A stretch of 64,000 nucleotides of DNA from Cognatundibacterium squillarum (GTDB taxonomy: Bacteria > Pseudomonadota > Gammaproteobacteria > Burkholderiales > Burkholderiaceae_D). The DNA is taken from NCBI RefSeq assembly GCF_014652435.1, contig NZ_BMYU01000006.1, positions 62,001 through 126,000 on the forward strand. The letters run 5' to 3'. Shown one piece after another: positions 38,090 through 47,818 of this stretch. Below the pieces are notes generated by a model. It was not told the origin of the DNA. It did no database searches and saw only the letters and a list, made by a program, of their open reading frames with translations. The position numbers and the translations under genes were made by a program. The stretch's first letter is position 1. Each line of letters opens with the position of its first letter.

Positions 38090-40999
38090 ATGCACTCTTC
38101 TATTGAAACGACCACATACCCATCATCCGACCTGAACGCAGTGCCGGGATCGCTGGGAACACCATCGGTGACCAGTACCGATTACAGCCAGTTTCTGGTA
38201 ATTCGCCGTAATGGTGCAGTGGTTGGTTTTGAACCGGGAAAAATTTCTGTCGCGATGACCAAGGCATTTCTCGCTGTAAACGGCGGGCAGGGCGCTGCAT
38301 CGGCACGTGTGCGTGAGCTGGTGGAAAATCTGACCGCAACGGTCGTTACCGCACTGATCCGCCGTCAGCCTGCCGGTGGCACATTCCATATTGAAGATAT
38401 TCAGGATCAGGTTGAACTGGCACTGATGCGCTCCGGTGAGCATGATGTTGCGCGTGCCTACGTTTTGTATCGTGCTAAACACCAGGAAGAACGTCAGCGT
38501 GCGCTGGAAGCTCAGCGTGCAGCACAGGCAGAGCTGCCGACCATTCATTTAGTGGTTGATGGTGAGCGTGTTCAGCTGGATATTGAAAAAGTACGTGCAC
38601 TGATTCAGGCGGCTTGTGTCGGTCTGGAAAAATTCGCAGATGCTGAAGCTATCCTGACTGAAACCCTGAAAAATCTGTACGACGGTGTGCCGGTCGAAGA
38701 ACTGCATAAGTCTGCCATTCTGGCGGCACGTGCACTGATGGAGAAAGATCCTGCCTACAGTCAGGTAACTTCCCGTCTGTTACTGCATACAGTTCGTAAA
38801 GAAGTATTCGGTAAAGAAGTTGCTCAGGCTGATGCAACTGCAGAGTACATCACTTACTTCCCGCAATTCATCAGCAAAGGGATTGATGCGGAATTGCTGG
38901 ACCCGCGTCTGGCTGAGTTTGATCTGGATCGTCTGGCACGCGCACTGGTGTCTGAACGTGATCTGCAATTCAGCTACATTGGCCTGCAAACGTTGTATGA
39001 CCGCTACTTCCTGCACATCCGCGGTACCCGTATCGAAATGCCTCAGGCATTTTATATGCGCGTGGCGATGGGTCTGGCGCTGGAAGAAAAACAGCGTAAT
39101 GAGCGTGCGATCGAGTTCTATAATCTGCTGTCCAGCTTCGATTTCATGAGTTCAACGCCGACGCTGTTTAACTCTGGCACACGTCGTTCTCAGCTGTCTT
39201 CCTGCTACCTGACTACCGTGTCAGATGATCTGGCCGGTATTTACGATGCACTGAAAGAAAACGCGCTGCTGGCAAAATTTGCCGGTGGTCTGGGTAACGA
39301 CTGGACGCCGGTTCGTGCGCTGGGCGCGCATATTAAAGGGACAAATGGTAAGTCTCAGGGTGTTGTGCCTTTCCTGAAAGTTGTGAACGACACAGCCGTG
39401 GCTGTGAATCAGGGTGGTAAGCGTAAAGGTGCTGTCTGCGCGTATCTCGAGACATGGCACATGGACATTGAAGAGTTCCTGGAACTGCGTAAAAACACCG
39501 GTGATGATCGTCGCCGTACCCATGACATGAATACAGCGAACTGGATTCCTGATCTGTTCATGAAGCGCGTGATGGAAAAAGGTGACTGGACACTGTTCTC
39601 GCCGTCTGATGTGCCGGATCTGCACGATAAGTTTGGTAAGGATTTTGAACAGGCTTATCTGGCTTATGAGGCGAAAGCGGCCAGTGGTGAAATCGAACTG
39701 TCGAAAAAAGTGCCGGCAATGGATCTGTGGCGGAAAATGCTTTCCATGCTGTTTGAAACTGGTCATCCGTGGATTACCTTCAAAGATCCGTGCAATGTCC
39801 GTTCTCCGCAGCGCCATGTTGGCGTGGTGCACTCGTCAAACCTGTGCACTGAGATCACACTGAATACCAATGAAAGCGAAATCGCCGTATGTAATCTGGG
39901 TTCTGTGAATCTGACTGCGCATATGAAAAACGGCAAGCTGGATCACGACAAATTACAGAAAACGATCCGCACCGCAATGCGTATGCTGGATAACGTGATC
40001 GATATTAACTACTATGCTGTAGAAAAAGCGCGCCATTCTAATCTCCGTCATCGTCCGGTTGGTATGGGTATCATGGGATTCCAGGATTGTCTCCACATGA
40101 TGCGCGTGCCATATGCATCCGAAGAAGCAGTGAAATTTGCTGATACGTCGATGGAAGCAGTTTGCTATTACGCTTACTTGGCATCGACAGAGCTGGCCGA
40201 AGAGCGTGGTACTTACAGTACGTATAAAGGTTCTCTGTGGGATCAGGGCATTTTACCGCAGGACTCACTGAAGTTGCTGGCAGAAGAACGCGGCGGCTAT
40301 CTGGAAACGGATTTTTCTGAATCCATGGACTGGAGTGTAGTCCGTGATCGTATCCGTCAGCATGGCATGCGCAACTCGAACTGCGTTGCGATTGCTCCTA
40401 CAGCGACAATCTCGAACATTATCGGTGTGTCCGCCTGTATCGAACCAACGTATCAGAACCTGTATGTGAAGTCGAATCTGTCTGGCGAATTCACTGAGAT
40501 TAACGAATACCTGGTGCGCGATCTGAAAGACCGTGGTTTATGGGATGAAGTCATGGTTGCTGATCTCAAATACTTTGACGGCAGCCTTGCACGTATCGAC
40601 CGCGTTCCGCAGGATTTACGTGATCTGTATGCGACGGCATTTGAAGTGGATCCGAGCTGGCTGGTAGAAGCGGCGGCACGTCGTCAGAAATGGATTGATC
40701 AGGCACAGTCGCTGAATATCTATATGGCAGGTGTTTCCGGTAAAAAACTGGATGAGACATACAAGCTGGCCTGGTTGCGCGGTCTGAAAACGACTTATTA
40801 CCTGCGCACGATTGCAGCAACTCACCTCGAAAAATCGACAACCAAAGCAGGTGCCCTGAATGCTGTGTCAGTAGATGCAGTGAATTCCGCAATCAGCGCT
40901 GCACCTGCGGTTTCGGCTGCTCCTGAGATTCAGGAAGGTGCCGCATGTTATCTGCGTCCGGGTGACCCGGGCTTCGAGGAATGTGAAGCCTGCCAGTAA
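38090..40999 (+). CDS. nrdA: Class Ia ribonucleoside-diphosphate reductase, alpha subunit
   Basis: Catalytic subunit converting ribonucleotides to deoxyribonucleotides. 969 residues from ATG 38090, which has AGGAGG four bases upstream; an ATG at 38072 is less suited. Two N-terminal ATP-cone regulatory segments (about 35-130 and 150-240) precede the barrel. Active-site features include SQLSSCYL, NLCTEITLNTNESEIAVCNLGSVNL (with the Asn-x-Cys-x-Glu-like region) and PTATISNIIGVSACIEP. The C-terminus FEECEACQ carries the CxxC redox pair. About 970 residues is normal for Burkholderiales NrdA. Confidence 0.96.
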   Translation: MHSSIETTTYPSSDLNAVPGSLGTPSVTSTDYSQFLVIRRNGAVVGFEPGKISVAMTKAFLAVNGGQGAASARVRELVENLTATVVTALIRRQPAGGTFHIEDIQDQVELALMRSGEHDVARAYVLYRAKHQEERQRALEAQRAAQAELPTIHLVVDGERVQLDIEKVRALIQAACVGLEKFADAEAILTETLKNLYDGVPVEELHKSAILAARALMEKDPAYSQVTSRLLLHTVRKEVFGKEVAQADATAEYITYFPQFISKGIDAELLDPRLAEFDLDRLARALVSERDLQFSYIGLQTLYDRYFLHIRGTRIEMPQAFYMRVAMGLALEEKQRNERAIEFYNLLSSFDFMSSTPTLFNSGTRRSQLSSCYLTTVSDDLAGIYDALKENALLAKFAGGLGNDWTPVRALGAHIKGTNGKSQGVVPFLKVVNDTAVAVNQGGKRKGAVCAYLETWHMDIEEFLELRKNTGDDRRRTHDMNTANWIPDLFMKRVMEKGDWTLFSPSDVPDLHDKFGKDFEQAYLAYEAKAASGEIELSKKVPAMDLWRKMLSMLFETGHPWITFKDPCNVRSPQRHVGVVHSSNLCTEITLNTNESEIAVCNLGSVNLTAHMKNGKLDHDKLQKTIRTAMRMLDNVIDINYYAVEKARHSNLRHRPVGMGIMGFQDCLHMMRVPYASEEAVKFADTSMEAVCYYAYLASTELAEERGTYSTYKGSLWDQGILPQDSLKLLAEERGGYLETDFSESMDWSVVRDRIRQHGMRNSNCVAIAPTATISNIIGVSACIEPTYQNLYVKSNLSGEFTEINEYLVRDLKDRGLWDEVMVADLKYFDGSLARIDRVPQDLRDLYATAFEVDPSWLVEAAARRQKWIDQAQSLNIYMAGVSGKKLDETYKLAWLRGLKTTYYLRTIAATHLEKSTTKAGALNAVSVDAVNSAISAAPAVSAAPEIQEGAACYLRPGDPGFEECEACQ

Positions 41000-41067
41000 T
41001 GTCTGTTGAATAGCGGCTGCGTGCAAAATGCAGGTGGCCGCATCTTAAGAATGTAAGGAATTGTGAA

Positions 41068-42183
41068 ATGTTGAATTGGGATGACGAAGCACCGGTTGCC
41101 GCTGAGAAAGCGCCCGTGCTGCAAACGGTGGATTCTGCAATTGCCGGATCAAATGTGGATACCAGTCAGCGTGTGAACGCCGCTGACAAGCGAATTATTA
41201 ATGCGAAGACAGATGTGAATCAGTTAGTACCATTTAAATACAAATGGGCCTGGGATAAATATCTGGCAGGTTGCGCTAATCACTGGATGCCACAGGAAAT
41301 CAATATGCAGCGCGATATTGAGTTGTGGAAGAGCCCGAACGGGCTGACAGAAGATGAGCGCCGCGTCATTAAACGTAATCTGGGCTTTTTTGTGACAGCA
41401 GATTCGCTGGCAGCGAATAATATTGTGCTGGGTACTTACCGTCATATTACCGCACCGGAGTGCCGCCAGTATCTGTTACGTCAGGCTTTTGAAGAGGCGA
41501 TTCATACGCACGCATATCAGTATATTGTTGAATCACTCGGGCTGGACGAAGGAGAAATCTTCAATGCCTATAATGAGATTCCGTCGATTCGCGACAAAGA
41601 TCAGTTCCTGATTCCGTTCATTGATGTGCTGACAGATCCGACTTTCCGCACTGGTACGCTGGAGGCAGATCAGACATTATTGCGTTCGCTGATTGTATTT
41701 GCGTGTCTGATGGAAGGTTTGTTCTTCTATGTCGGCTTCACTCAGATTCTTGCTCTGGGACGTCAGAACAAAATGACTGGTGCGGCTGAGCAATACCAGT
41801 ATATTCTGCGCGATGAATCAATGCACTGCAATTTTGGCATCGATCTGATTAATACGATTAAGATGGAAAACCCGCAATTATGGACGCCAGCGTTCCGCGA
41901 AGAAATTAAATCGTTGTTTTCGCGCGCGGTAGAGTTGGAATATCGTTACGCAGAGGATACAATGCCGCGTGGAGTGCTAGGTTTGAATGCGCCGATGTTT
42001 AAAGGATATTTGCGCTTCATCGCTAACCGTCGTGCACAGCAGATTGGCCTGGACGCTTTATTCCCTCAGGAAGAAAATCCTTTCCCTTGGATGAGCGAAA
42101 TGATCGATCTGAAAAAAGAGCGCAACTTTTTTGAAACGCGTGTAATTGAGTATCAGACAGGCGGAGCTCTCAGCTGGGATTGA
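41068..42183 (+). CDS. nrdB: Class Ia ribonucleoside-diphosphate reductase, beta subunit
   Basis: Radical-generating diiron subunit. 371 residues. Metal and radical residues are in the expected pattern: Asp112 in VTADSL, Glu143 and His146 in [10 protein letters not shown], and the radical tyrosine Tyr150, equivalent to E. coli Asp84, Glu115, His118 and Tyr122. The presence of the tyrosine argues for a standard class Ia enzyme rather than a tyrosine-less class Ic. ATG 41068 is preceded by AAGGAATTGTGAA. The 68-base gap from nrdA has no terminator, so both form one operon. Confidence 0.96.
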   Translation: MLNWDDEAPVAAEKAPVLQTVDSAIAGSNVDTSQRVNAADKRIINAKTDVNQLVPFKYKWAWDKYLAGCANHWMPQEINMQRDIELWKSPNGLTEDERRVIKRNLGFFVTADSLAANNIVLGTYRHITAPECRQYLLRQAFEEAIHTHAYQYIVESLGLDEGEIFNAYNEIPSIRDKDQFLIPFIDVLTDPTFRTGTLEADQTLLRSLIVFACLMEGLFFYVGFTQILALGRQNKMTGAAEQYQYILRDESMHCNFGIDLINTIKMENPQLWTPAFREEIKSLFSRAVELEYRYAEDTMPRGVLGLNAPMFKGYLRFIANRRAQQIGLDALFPQEENPFPWMSEMIDLKKERNFFETRVIEYQTGGALSWD

Positions 42184-42573
42184 TTTTCAGCAGACCGTCA
42201 TCTGATTCATACATGTGAGCAGTAACCAGAGTGGGCTCACCAGACCGAATGAACAGTTACAACCGCAATTGCTTTGTACTGTCGCTGCCGCTGTACCTGA
42301 TATTCTCAGGTAACGCGGCTTTTGGTCGTGGTTTGCGGACGTTGTGAATTCACGCCAGCTCCACAGCGGGCGTTTTTTTTGACTGGTGGTAGCCCGTGCC
42401 ATCGTCAGATGGCTGAAGTGCTGCATCTTGAGGGAGTGCAGCAGTTCAGCCGGTGCCCTATTCATTAGTGCAAATTTTCTGAAGTTTGTGCCTATGAATA
42501 ATCCGCTTGGATGAAACGGGAGCGGATTTAATTTTTTATCGGAATTTTTCCATCTCTTTGAAGGAGAAACAAA
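42184..42573. other. Non-coding region between nrdB and the H1-like gene
   Basis: 390 bases. Contains a small perfect hairpin ACCTGA-TATTC-TCAGGT (near 42296-42312), the terminator at 42352-42380, and an AT-rich leader before the H1-like gene that probably has its promoter. No gene seen. Confidence 0.4.
42352..42380 (+). terminator. Probable nrdAB terminator
   Basis: ACGCC-A-GC / GC-G-GGCGT imperfect stem followed by eight T. The stem is short but the T-tract is strong. Confidence 0.6.
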
Positions 42574-43482
42574 ATGGCAACAGCACCTCAACCAGGCAAG
42601 GATGGCGATAACAAACCAGAACCATCCGGCAAAAAAGCACCAGCTAAAAAAACGACTGCAAAAAAAGCGACTGTCAAAACTGCTGAGAAAAAAACTGCAG
42701 TGAAGAAAGTTGCTGAAAAACCTGCTGCAAAGAAAGCGGCAAAACCAGTGGCTAAACCTGCTGCAAAAGCAGCAGCAAAAGCGCCGGCAAAAAAAGCTGC
42801 TGAGAAGGCAGTGACAAAAGCAAAAACGACTGCAGTGAAAGCGACCGCGAAAAAAGCGGAAACAAAAGTCGCCGCCAAGAAAGTTGCGACTAAACCGGCA
42901 GCAAAAGCAACGAAATCAGTTGCAACTAAACCAGTAGCAAAGAAAGCGGAAGTGAAAGCGACTGCGAAAAAAGCAGCTGCTAAGCCTGCAGCAAAAGCCG
43001 TTAAAGCAACTGTAAAAAAAGCAGAGGCGAAGCCAGCTGCGAAAAAAGCAGTTGCAAAACCGGCGGCTAAAGCAGTAAAAGCAACGGTAAAAAAAGCAGA
43101 AGTAAAAGCAGCAACGAAAAAAGTTGCAGCGAAACCTGCTGCTAAAGCTGTTGTTGCAAAAAAAGCGGCTGTGAAGCCAGTGGCCAAGGCTACTAAAGCT
43201 GCTGCCAAGCCTGCGGCAAAAGCGACCAAAGCAGTGGCTAAACCAGCTGCAAAAGCTGTAAAGTCTGCTGCAAAATCAGCTGTAAAAGCTACTAAGGTCG
43301 CAGCGAAACCAGCTGCAAAAGCAACTAAAGCAGTAGCGAAGCCAGCTAAAGCAACAGCAAAAGTTGTTAAGGCAGCGGCTAAGCCTGCTGTGAAAAAAGC
43401 GCCAGCAAAGAAAGCGGCTAAACCAGCAGCAAATGCTGTGGCGGCCTGGCCTTTCCCAACCAGCGCTAACCGTCCAGCCTGA
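42574..43482 (+). CDS. Histone H1-like Lys/Ala-rich DNA-binding protein
   Basis: 302 residues, almost entirely Lys, Ala, Pro, Val and Thr, in loose repeats such as KPAAKA, KATVKKAE and AAKKVATKPAAKA, like the C-terminal tail of eukaryotic H1 and bacterial AlgP/HctB/BpH1 proteins. Expected to bind DNA by charge and affect nucleoid compaction or transcription. The start MATAPQPGKDGDNKPEPSGKK and the end AVAAWPFPTSANRPA are not repetitive and look conserved. AAGGAG lies 7 bases before ATG 42574. Repeat number is likely to vary between strains through slippage. Confidence 0.9.
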   Translation: MATAPQPGKDGDNKPEPSGKKAPAKKTTAKKATVKTAEKKTAVKKVAEKPAAKKAAKPVAKPAAKAAAKAPAKKAAEKAVTKAKTTAVKATAKKAETKVAAKKVATKPAAKATKSVATKPVAKKAEVKATAKKAAAKPAAKAVKATVKKAEAKPAAKKAVAKPAAKAVKATVKKAEVKAATKKVAAKPAAKAVVAKKAAVKPVAKATKAAAKPAAKATKAVAKPAAKAVKSAAKSAVKATKVAAKPAAKATKAVAKPAKATAKVVKAAAKPAVKKAPAKKAAKPAANAVAAWPFPTSANRPA

Positions 43483-43500
43483 TTAGTATTGCGCTTGGAT

Positions 43501-43561
43501 GCCTGATCTGAATCAGGCAAAATACCCACTGTGTACCTTTGTGCACCGTGGGTATTTTTTT
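43501..43561 (+). terminator. Double-hairpin terminator after the H1-like gene
   Basis: Two hairpins in tandem: GCCTGAT-CTGA-ATCAGGC (43501-43518), then AAAATACCCAC / GTGGGTATTTT (43519-43558) whose loop contains a further GTGTAC/GTGCAC stem, ending in seven T. Confidence 0.9.
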
Positions 43562-43575
43562 AAGGAAGATGAATT

Positions 43576-44103
43576 GTGATACACAATATTTTGTCATTGA
43601 TCGTCAGCAGTATCGCAGGCGTATTTGCCGGCTTCCTGTTTTTACGCTTTTGGATGCAAGTACAAAGAATCAGACCGCCAGCACAGCTCGCGCAGGCAAT
43701 TTTTCAGTTGACGGACTGGATTGTGCATCCGATACGCCGCATCGTTCCCGGTTACAGGGGATATGACTGGGCGAGTGTGATTGCTGTTTTACTGGTCGCG
43801 TTAATGGCCGTGTCGGTTACACGTTGGAGTTTATTGATGATCGCACCAGCGCAATTGCTGGTGTACGCAATAATTCAGACGGCACAGTGGGTGCTGTACA
43901 GTCTGTTCATGCTGCTGATTCTTGAAGTTATTTTCAGCTGGGTCAATCCACATGCGCCGCTGACCCCATTTGTGCGCGCACTGAATGAGCCATTACTTTC
44001 ACCAATTCGCCGTGTTGTGCCCGCAATTGGCGGGATTGATTTCTCACCGATGCTGCTGCTGCTTTTGCTGAACGCTCTCAATATGCTGCTGTCAGGATTA
44101 TAA
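43576..44103 (+). CDS. YggT-family membrane protein (GTG start)
   Basis: 175-residue membrane protein with two YggT repeats: LRFWMQVQRIRPPAQLA...DWIVHPIRRIVPGYRGYDWASV and EVIFSWVNPHAPLTPFVRALNEPLLSPIRRVVPAIGGIDFSPM. The Pro-I-R-R-x-V-P motif appears in both halves. YggT is linked to membrane maintenance, osmotic stress and, in some bacteria, positioning of cell-envelope machinery; its exact role is uncertain. GTG 43576 is the best start, with AAGGA upstream. Confidence 0.9.
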   Translation: MIHNILSLIVSSIAGVFAGFLFLRFWMQVQRIRPPAQLAQAIFQLTDWIVHPIRRIVPGYRGYDWASVIAVLLVALMAVSVTRWSLLMIAPAQLLVYAIIQTAQWVLYSLFMLLILEVIFSWVNPHAPLTPFVRALNEPLLSPIRRVVPAIGGIDFSPMLLLLLLNALNMLLSGL

Positions 44104-44119
44104 AAAGCAGCCTGAGCGT

Positions 44120-45130
44120 TTAATTGCTTTCGGCTGGGTGTGATGTTGATTGTCTGATGACCAGCTCAGGCGTCAGCATCTTACGCCTTACTTCGGAATC
44201 AGGATTGCCAATTCTCTCCACCAGAGTCTTCGCGGTCAGTTGTCCAATCTGATATTTGGGCTGCGCAATTGTTGTCAGCGGCGGCGTGCTGAAACTTGCC
44301 AGTGCGATATCGTCGTAACCAATGACAGAAAGATCCTGAGGAATTTTGACGCCAGCCTGATTTGCTGCGCAAATTCCGCCAATCGCCATCAGATCATTGC
44401 TTGCAAAAATGGCGGTTGGTTTTGGGTTCAATGCTAAAAGTTTTTGAAAAGCATTAAATCCACCTTCGCTGGTAAAGTCGCTGTGCACAATGAGGTCGTC
44501 GCAAACGGTGATGCCCGCTTCTTTCAGCGCCCGCTGGTAACCGGCAACACGTCCGCCGCTGGGTAATAATGTATCCGGACCAGCAACGCAGGCGATACGC
44601 TTGTGCCCAAGGCTGATCAGGTAACGCGTTGCTTCATATGCGCCTTGCACATGGTCAGCCTCAATCAGATCCGCTGCAACACCCGTTACTTCCCGGTCAA
44701 CGAGTACTTTCGGGATGACTTCATTGGCGAGCAGCATGCTCAAATCCTCATCTGAGCCGGAAGAAACCAGAATCAGACCGTCAATACGCTTTTCCATTAA
44801 AACCCGGATGTACGCAGCCTGTTTTTTAGGATCATCGTAGGAATTGCATAAAATAATGTTGTATCCGAGCTCGAACGAAGCGTCTTCAATGCCCTGAATT
44901 AATTCTGCGAAATACGGGTTAGAGTTATTCGGAATCATCATTCCAATCGTATGTGTACGATCATTCTTCAGGCTGCGGGCAACGGCACTGGGGATATAGC
45001 GTAATTCCTGAATGACCGACAATACTCTTTCACGCGCGTCTTCACTAACCACGCGAGTGTTGTTAATCACGTGTGAGACGGTTGTAGTTGAGACGCCGGC
45101 TTTTTCAGCCACCTGTTTCATCGTTGCCAT
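44120..45130 (-). CDS. LacI/GalR-family transcriptional regulator
   Basis: 336 residues: N-terminal LacI helix-turn-helix (MATMKQVAEKAGVSTTTVSHVINNTRVVSEDARERV) with the hinge helix IPSAVARSLKN, then a periplasmic-binding-protein-like effector domain (THTIGMMIPNNSNPYFAELIQGIE, GAYEATRYLISLGHKRIACVAGP, FASNDLMAIGG). It resembles RbsR/PurR most closely. It is divergent from the CodA-like deaminase across 91 bases, so this gene is the likely target and a nucleobase or nucleoside the possible effector; that is inferred. Confidence 0.92.
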   Translation of the reverse strand: MATMKQVAEKAGVSTTTVSHVINNTRVVSEDARERVLSVIQELRYIPSAVARSLKNDRTHTIGMMIPNNSNPYFAELIQGIEDASFELGYNIILCNSYDDPKKQAAYIRVLMEKRIDGLILVSSGSDEDLSMLLANEVIPKVLVDREVTGVAADLIEADHVQGAYEATRYLISLGHKRIACVAGPDTLLPSGGRVAGYQRALKEAGITVCDDLIVHSDFTSEGGFNAFQKLLALNPKPTAIFASNDLMAIGGICAANQAGVKIPQDLSVIGYDDIALASFSTPPLTTIAQPKYQIGQLTAKTLVERIGNPDSEVRRKMLTPELVIRQSTSHPAESN

Positions 45131-45164
45131 GTATGATTCCTGCCTTTCCGGGCGAGATTATGAT

Positions 45165-45180
45165 GCAGTTACGGGACTGC
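45165..45180. promoter_or_regulatory. Candidate operator between LacI-type regulator and deaminase
   Basis: GCAGT-TACGGG-ACTGC, a 16-base inverted repeat in the short divergent intergenic region. It is the only clear palindrome there, though it lacks the central CG usual for LacI-family operators. Confidence 0.4.
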
Positions 45181-45221
45181 GGTTAGAATTTTTATCTCTC
45201 TTTTTATTACAAGGATGCGCT

Positions 45222-46499
45222 ATGCACGATCTCTTGATCAAGAATGCAAGTTTACCTGATGGTCAGCGTGGAATCGATATTCTGATCAGGAATGGAAATA
45301 TTTCGGCGATCGGTCCGGCGATTTATGCAGATGGTATACCGCAAATTGATGCGGCGGGAGATCTGGTTTGTTCCCCGTTCGTTGATGCGCATTTTCACAT
45401 GGATGCAGTATTGAGTTATGGCTTGCCAAGAGTAAATGAATCCGGAACCTTGCTGGAGGGCATTGCTTTATGGGGAGAGTTAAAGCCACTGTTAACCAAA
45501 GAGGCACTGATTTCACGTGCTCTGAAATACTGTGAATGGGCGATTTCGCAAGGTTTGCTGGCGATCCGCAGTCACGTTGATATTTGCGATCCGCGTTTAC
45601 TTGCGGTGGAAGCTCTACTTGAAGTCCGTGACCGGATGAAGGAATTTATCGACATACAGCTGGTCGCATTCCCTCAGGACGGTTTGCTGCGTAGTAGCGG
45701 AGCCCATGCGCAGCTGATCCGCGCACTTGATATGGGCGTGGATGTGATCGGAGGAATTCCGCATTTTGAGCGAACAATGTCTGCAGGGGCGCAATCAGTT
45801 CAGGTTTTATGTCGACTGGCAGCAGAGCGTGGATTGATGGTGGACATGCATTGCGATGAGTCTGATGATCCCATGTCGCGCCACATCGAATCTTTGTGCG
45901 AGCAAACTATTCATTACGGATTGCAGGGCAAAGTAGCGGGATCGCATCTGACTTCTATGCATTCAATGGATAATTACTATGTAAGTAAGCTGCTGCCCTT
46001 AATGAAGGAATCTGGTGTTGCAGCGATTGCGAATCCACTGATTAATATTACTTTGCAGGGGCGTCATGACTCGTATCCGAAACGGCGTGGTATGACGCGT
46101 GTTCCTGAACTGCTTGAATATCAGATTCCGGTTGCCTTCGGCCACGACTGTGTTATGGATCCGTGGTACAGCCTGGGAAGCGGGGACATGCTGGAGGTGG
46201 CCAGTATGGGGTTACATGTTGCCCAACTCACTTCTCAAAAAGGCATGCGTGCATGTTTTGAAGCGGTTACGACGGCCCCTGCTGAAATTATGGGACTTAG
46301 CCAGTTCGGCTTGCGTCCGGGGTGCGAAGGAAGTTTAGTTATGCTGGATGCAGGTGATCCTGTTGAGGCTTTGCGACTCAAACCGGTCAGGCGCTATGTT
46401 ATCCGGCGTGGCCGGGTAATTGCGAAAACGGAAGTGCCAAGAACAAGGCTGATGTTAGGTGAGGATGCCAGCAATATAAGCCGGCGTTTCAATGACTAA
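45222..46499 (+). CDS. CodA-like amidohydrolase: cytosine or 5-methylcytosine deaminase
   Basis: 425 residues, colinear with E. coli cytosine deaminase CodA (427). Metal and active-site motifs match: FVDAHFHMD, VDMHCDES, SHLTSMHS, INITLQGRHDSYPKRRGMTRV and FGHDCVMDPWYSLGSGDM. Asp309 corresponds to the CodA metal ligand Asp313. The next residue is Cys310, where CodA has Asp314; loss of that Asp is the reported signature of bacterial 5-methylcytosine deaminases. It would convert the base to uracil or thymine plus ammonia. AAGGA precedes ATG 45222; longer in-frame starts run into the regulator gene. Divergent LacI-type control is likely. Confidence 0.85.
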   Translation: MHDLLIKNASLPDGQRGIDILIRNGNISAIGPAIYADGIPQIDAAGDLVCSPFVDAHFHMDAVLSYGLPRVNESGTLLEGIALWGELKPLLTKEALISRALKYCEWAISQGLLAIRSHVDICDPRLLAVEALLEVRDRMKEFIDIQLVAFPQDGLLRSSGAHAQLIRALDMGVDVIGGIPHFERTMSAGAQSVQVLCRLAAERGLMVDMHCDESDDPMSRHIESLCEQTIHYGLQGKVAGSHLTSMHSMDNYYVSKLLPLMKESGVAAIANPLINITLQGRHDSYPKRRGMTRVPELLEYQIPVAFGHDCVMDPWYSLGSGDMLEVASMGLHVAQLTSQKGMRACFEAVTTAPAEIMGLSQFGLRPGCEGSLVMLDAGDPVEALRLKPVRRYVIRRGRVIAKTEVPRTRLMLGEDASNISRRFND

Positions 46500-46506
46500 G
46501 CAGGTA

Positions 46507-46529
46507 CAGGACGTGCATTGCACGTCCTG
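46507..46529. terminator. Hairpin between convergent deaminase and hemL genes
   Basis: CAGGACGTGC-ATT-GCACGTCCTG, a perfect 10-pair stem between two gene ends. T-tracts are weak on both sides, so it may act as a shared but leaky terminator. Confidence 0.65.
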
Positions 46530-46537
46530 ATGTTTAA

Positions 46538-47818
46538 TCAGAGTTTTGAGAATGCAGCCGCTGCTGCCTGGAGCGTAGCGTCGATGACAGAATCAGTGTG
46601 CTGAATCGATACAAATCCAGCTTCAAATGCTGACGGAGCAAGGTAAACACCTTCGTTCAGCATCAGGTGGAAAAAGCGGTTGAATTTATTTTTGTCACTG
46701 GCCATCATTGCCGCATAACTGGCTGGAATTTCTTCGCTGAAATAAATTCCGAACATGCCGCCAACAGAGTCTGCACTGACAGCGTGTCCCGCAGCACGGC
46801 CTGCAACAGCAAGTCCGGATGCAAGTCGGGATGTTTGTTCGCTCAGCGTCTCATAGAAGCCGGCTTGCTGAATCAGTCGTAAAGTTGTCAGTCCAGCTGC
46901 TACAGCAACCGGGTTGCCGGATAATGTGCCAGCCTGATAGACGCCACCAACAGGTGCCATGTGCGCCATGATATCCGCACGTCCTCCGAATGCCGCGACA
47001 GGTAGACCACCTCCGATAATTTTACCCATACAAACAAGATCAGCCTGAATGTTGTACAGCGCCTGGGCGCCATGCAAACCAACCCTGAATCCGCACATGA
47101 CCTCATCAAAAATCAGGATGCTGCCATGGCGCGTACATAAATCACGCATGGTTTGCAGGAATTCCTGTGTCGCACGGATCAGGTTCATATTGCCAGCGAC
47201 CGGCTCCACAATAACACACGCAATCTGATCACCGATTGATGCAAATACTTCTTCGAGTTGTGCACTATTGTTATAGTCGAGGACAACGGTATGCTTACTA
47301 AAGTCCTCCGGAACACCGGCGGAGGTAGGGTTGCCAAAAGTTAATAAGCCGCTGCCAGCCTTCACCAGAAGCGAGTCGGCATGTCCGTGATAGCAGCCTT
47401 CAAATTTAATGATTTTGTCGCGCTTTGTTGCGCCTCTTGCGAGACGCAGAGCGCTCATGGTTGCTTCTGTTCCTGAAGAAACCAGTCTTACCTGCTCAAC
47501 CCCGGGGACCAGTCTGCACAACTCTTCCGCCATGATTACTTCAGCTTCTGTGGGAGCGCCAAAGCTGAGTCCAGATGCTGCTGCCTGCTGAACCGCGTGA
47601 ATGACTTCCGGGTGCGCGTGCCCGACAATTGCCGGCCCCCAGGAGCCGATGTAGTCAATATAACGGGTATCATCCGCATCCCAAAAATACGGGCCTTCAG
47701 CGCGGGTAATAAAGCGCGGCGTTCCGCCAACTGAACGGAATGCGCGGACAGGAGAATTAACACCGCCTGGTGTTGAACGTTGCGCACGTTCAAACAGAAT
47801 GTCGTTTTTACTGGTCAT
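46538..47818 (-). CDS. hemL: Glutamate-1-semialdehyde 2,1-aminomutase
   Basis: PLP enzyme making 5-aminolevulinate for haem by the C5 pathway. 426 residues from ATG 47818 ([27 protein letters not shown], the family start). [41 protein letters not shown] and the PLP lysine in [16 protein letters not shown] are all present. The much longer open frame upstream is within thiD and is not part of the gene; the true start overlaps the thiD end by 11 bases. The use of the C5 pathway fits a betaproteobacterium. Confidence 0.95.
   Translation of the reverse strand: MTSKNDILFERAQRSTPGGVNSPVRAFRSVGGTPRFITRAEGPYFWDADDTRYIDYIGSWGPAIVGHAHPEVIHAVQQAAASGLSFGAPTEAEVIMAEELCRLVPGVEQVRLVSSGTEATMSALRLARGATKRDKIIKFEGCYHGHADSLLVKAGSGLLTFGNPTSAGVPEDFSKHTVVLDYNNSAQLEEVFASIGDQIACVIVEPVAGNMNLIRATQEFLQTMRDLCTRHGSILIFDEVMCGFRVGLHGAQALYNIQADLVCMGKIIGGGLPVAAFGGRADIMAHMAPVGGVYQAGTLSGNPVAVAAGLTTLRLIQQAGFYETLSEQTSRLASGLAVAGRAAGHAVSADSVGGMFGIYFSEEIPASYAAMMASDKNKFNRFFHLMLNEGVYLAPSAFEAGFVSIQHTDSVIDATLQAAAAAFSKL

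Noticed and set aside
42574-43482. Repetitive tract considered as a CRISPR or tandem-repeat array
   Set aside because: Repeats are irregular, in frame and protein-coding; there are no uniform repeats separated by unique spacers.
42588-43529. 313-codon antisense frame of Phe/Ala repeats opposite the H1-like gene
   Set aside because: It arises from the Lys/Ala repeats read backwards; the H1-like gene has the ribosome site and terminator.
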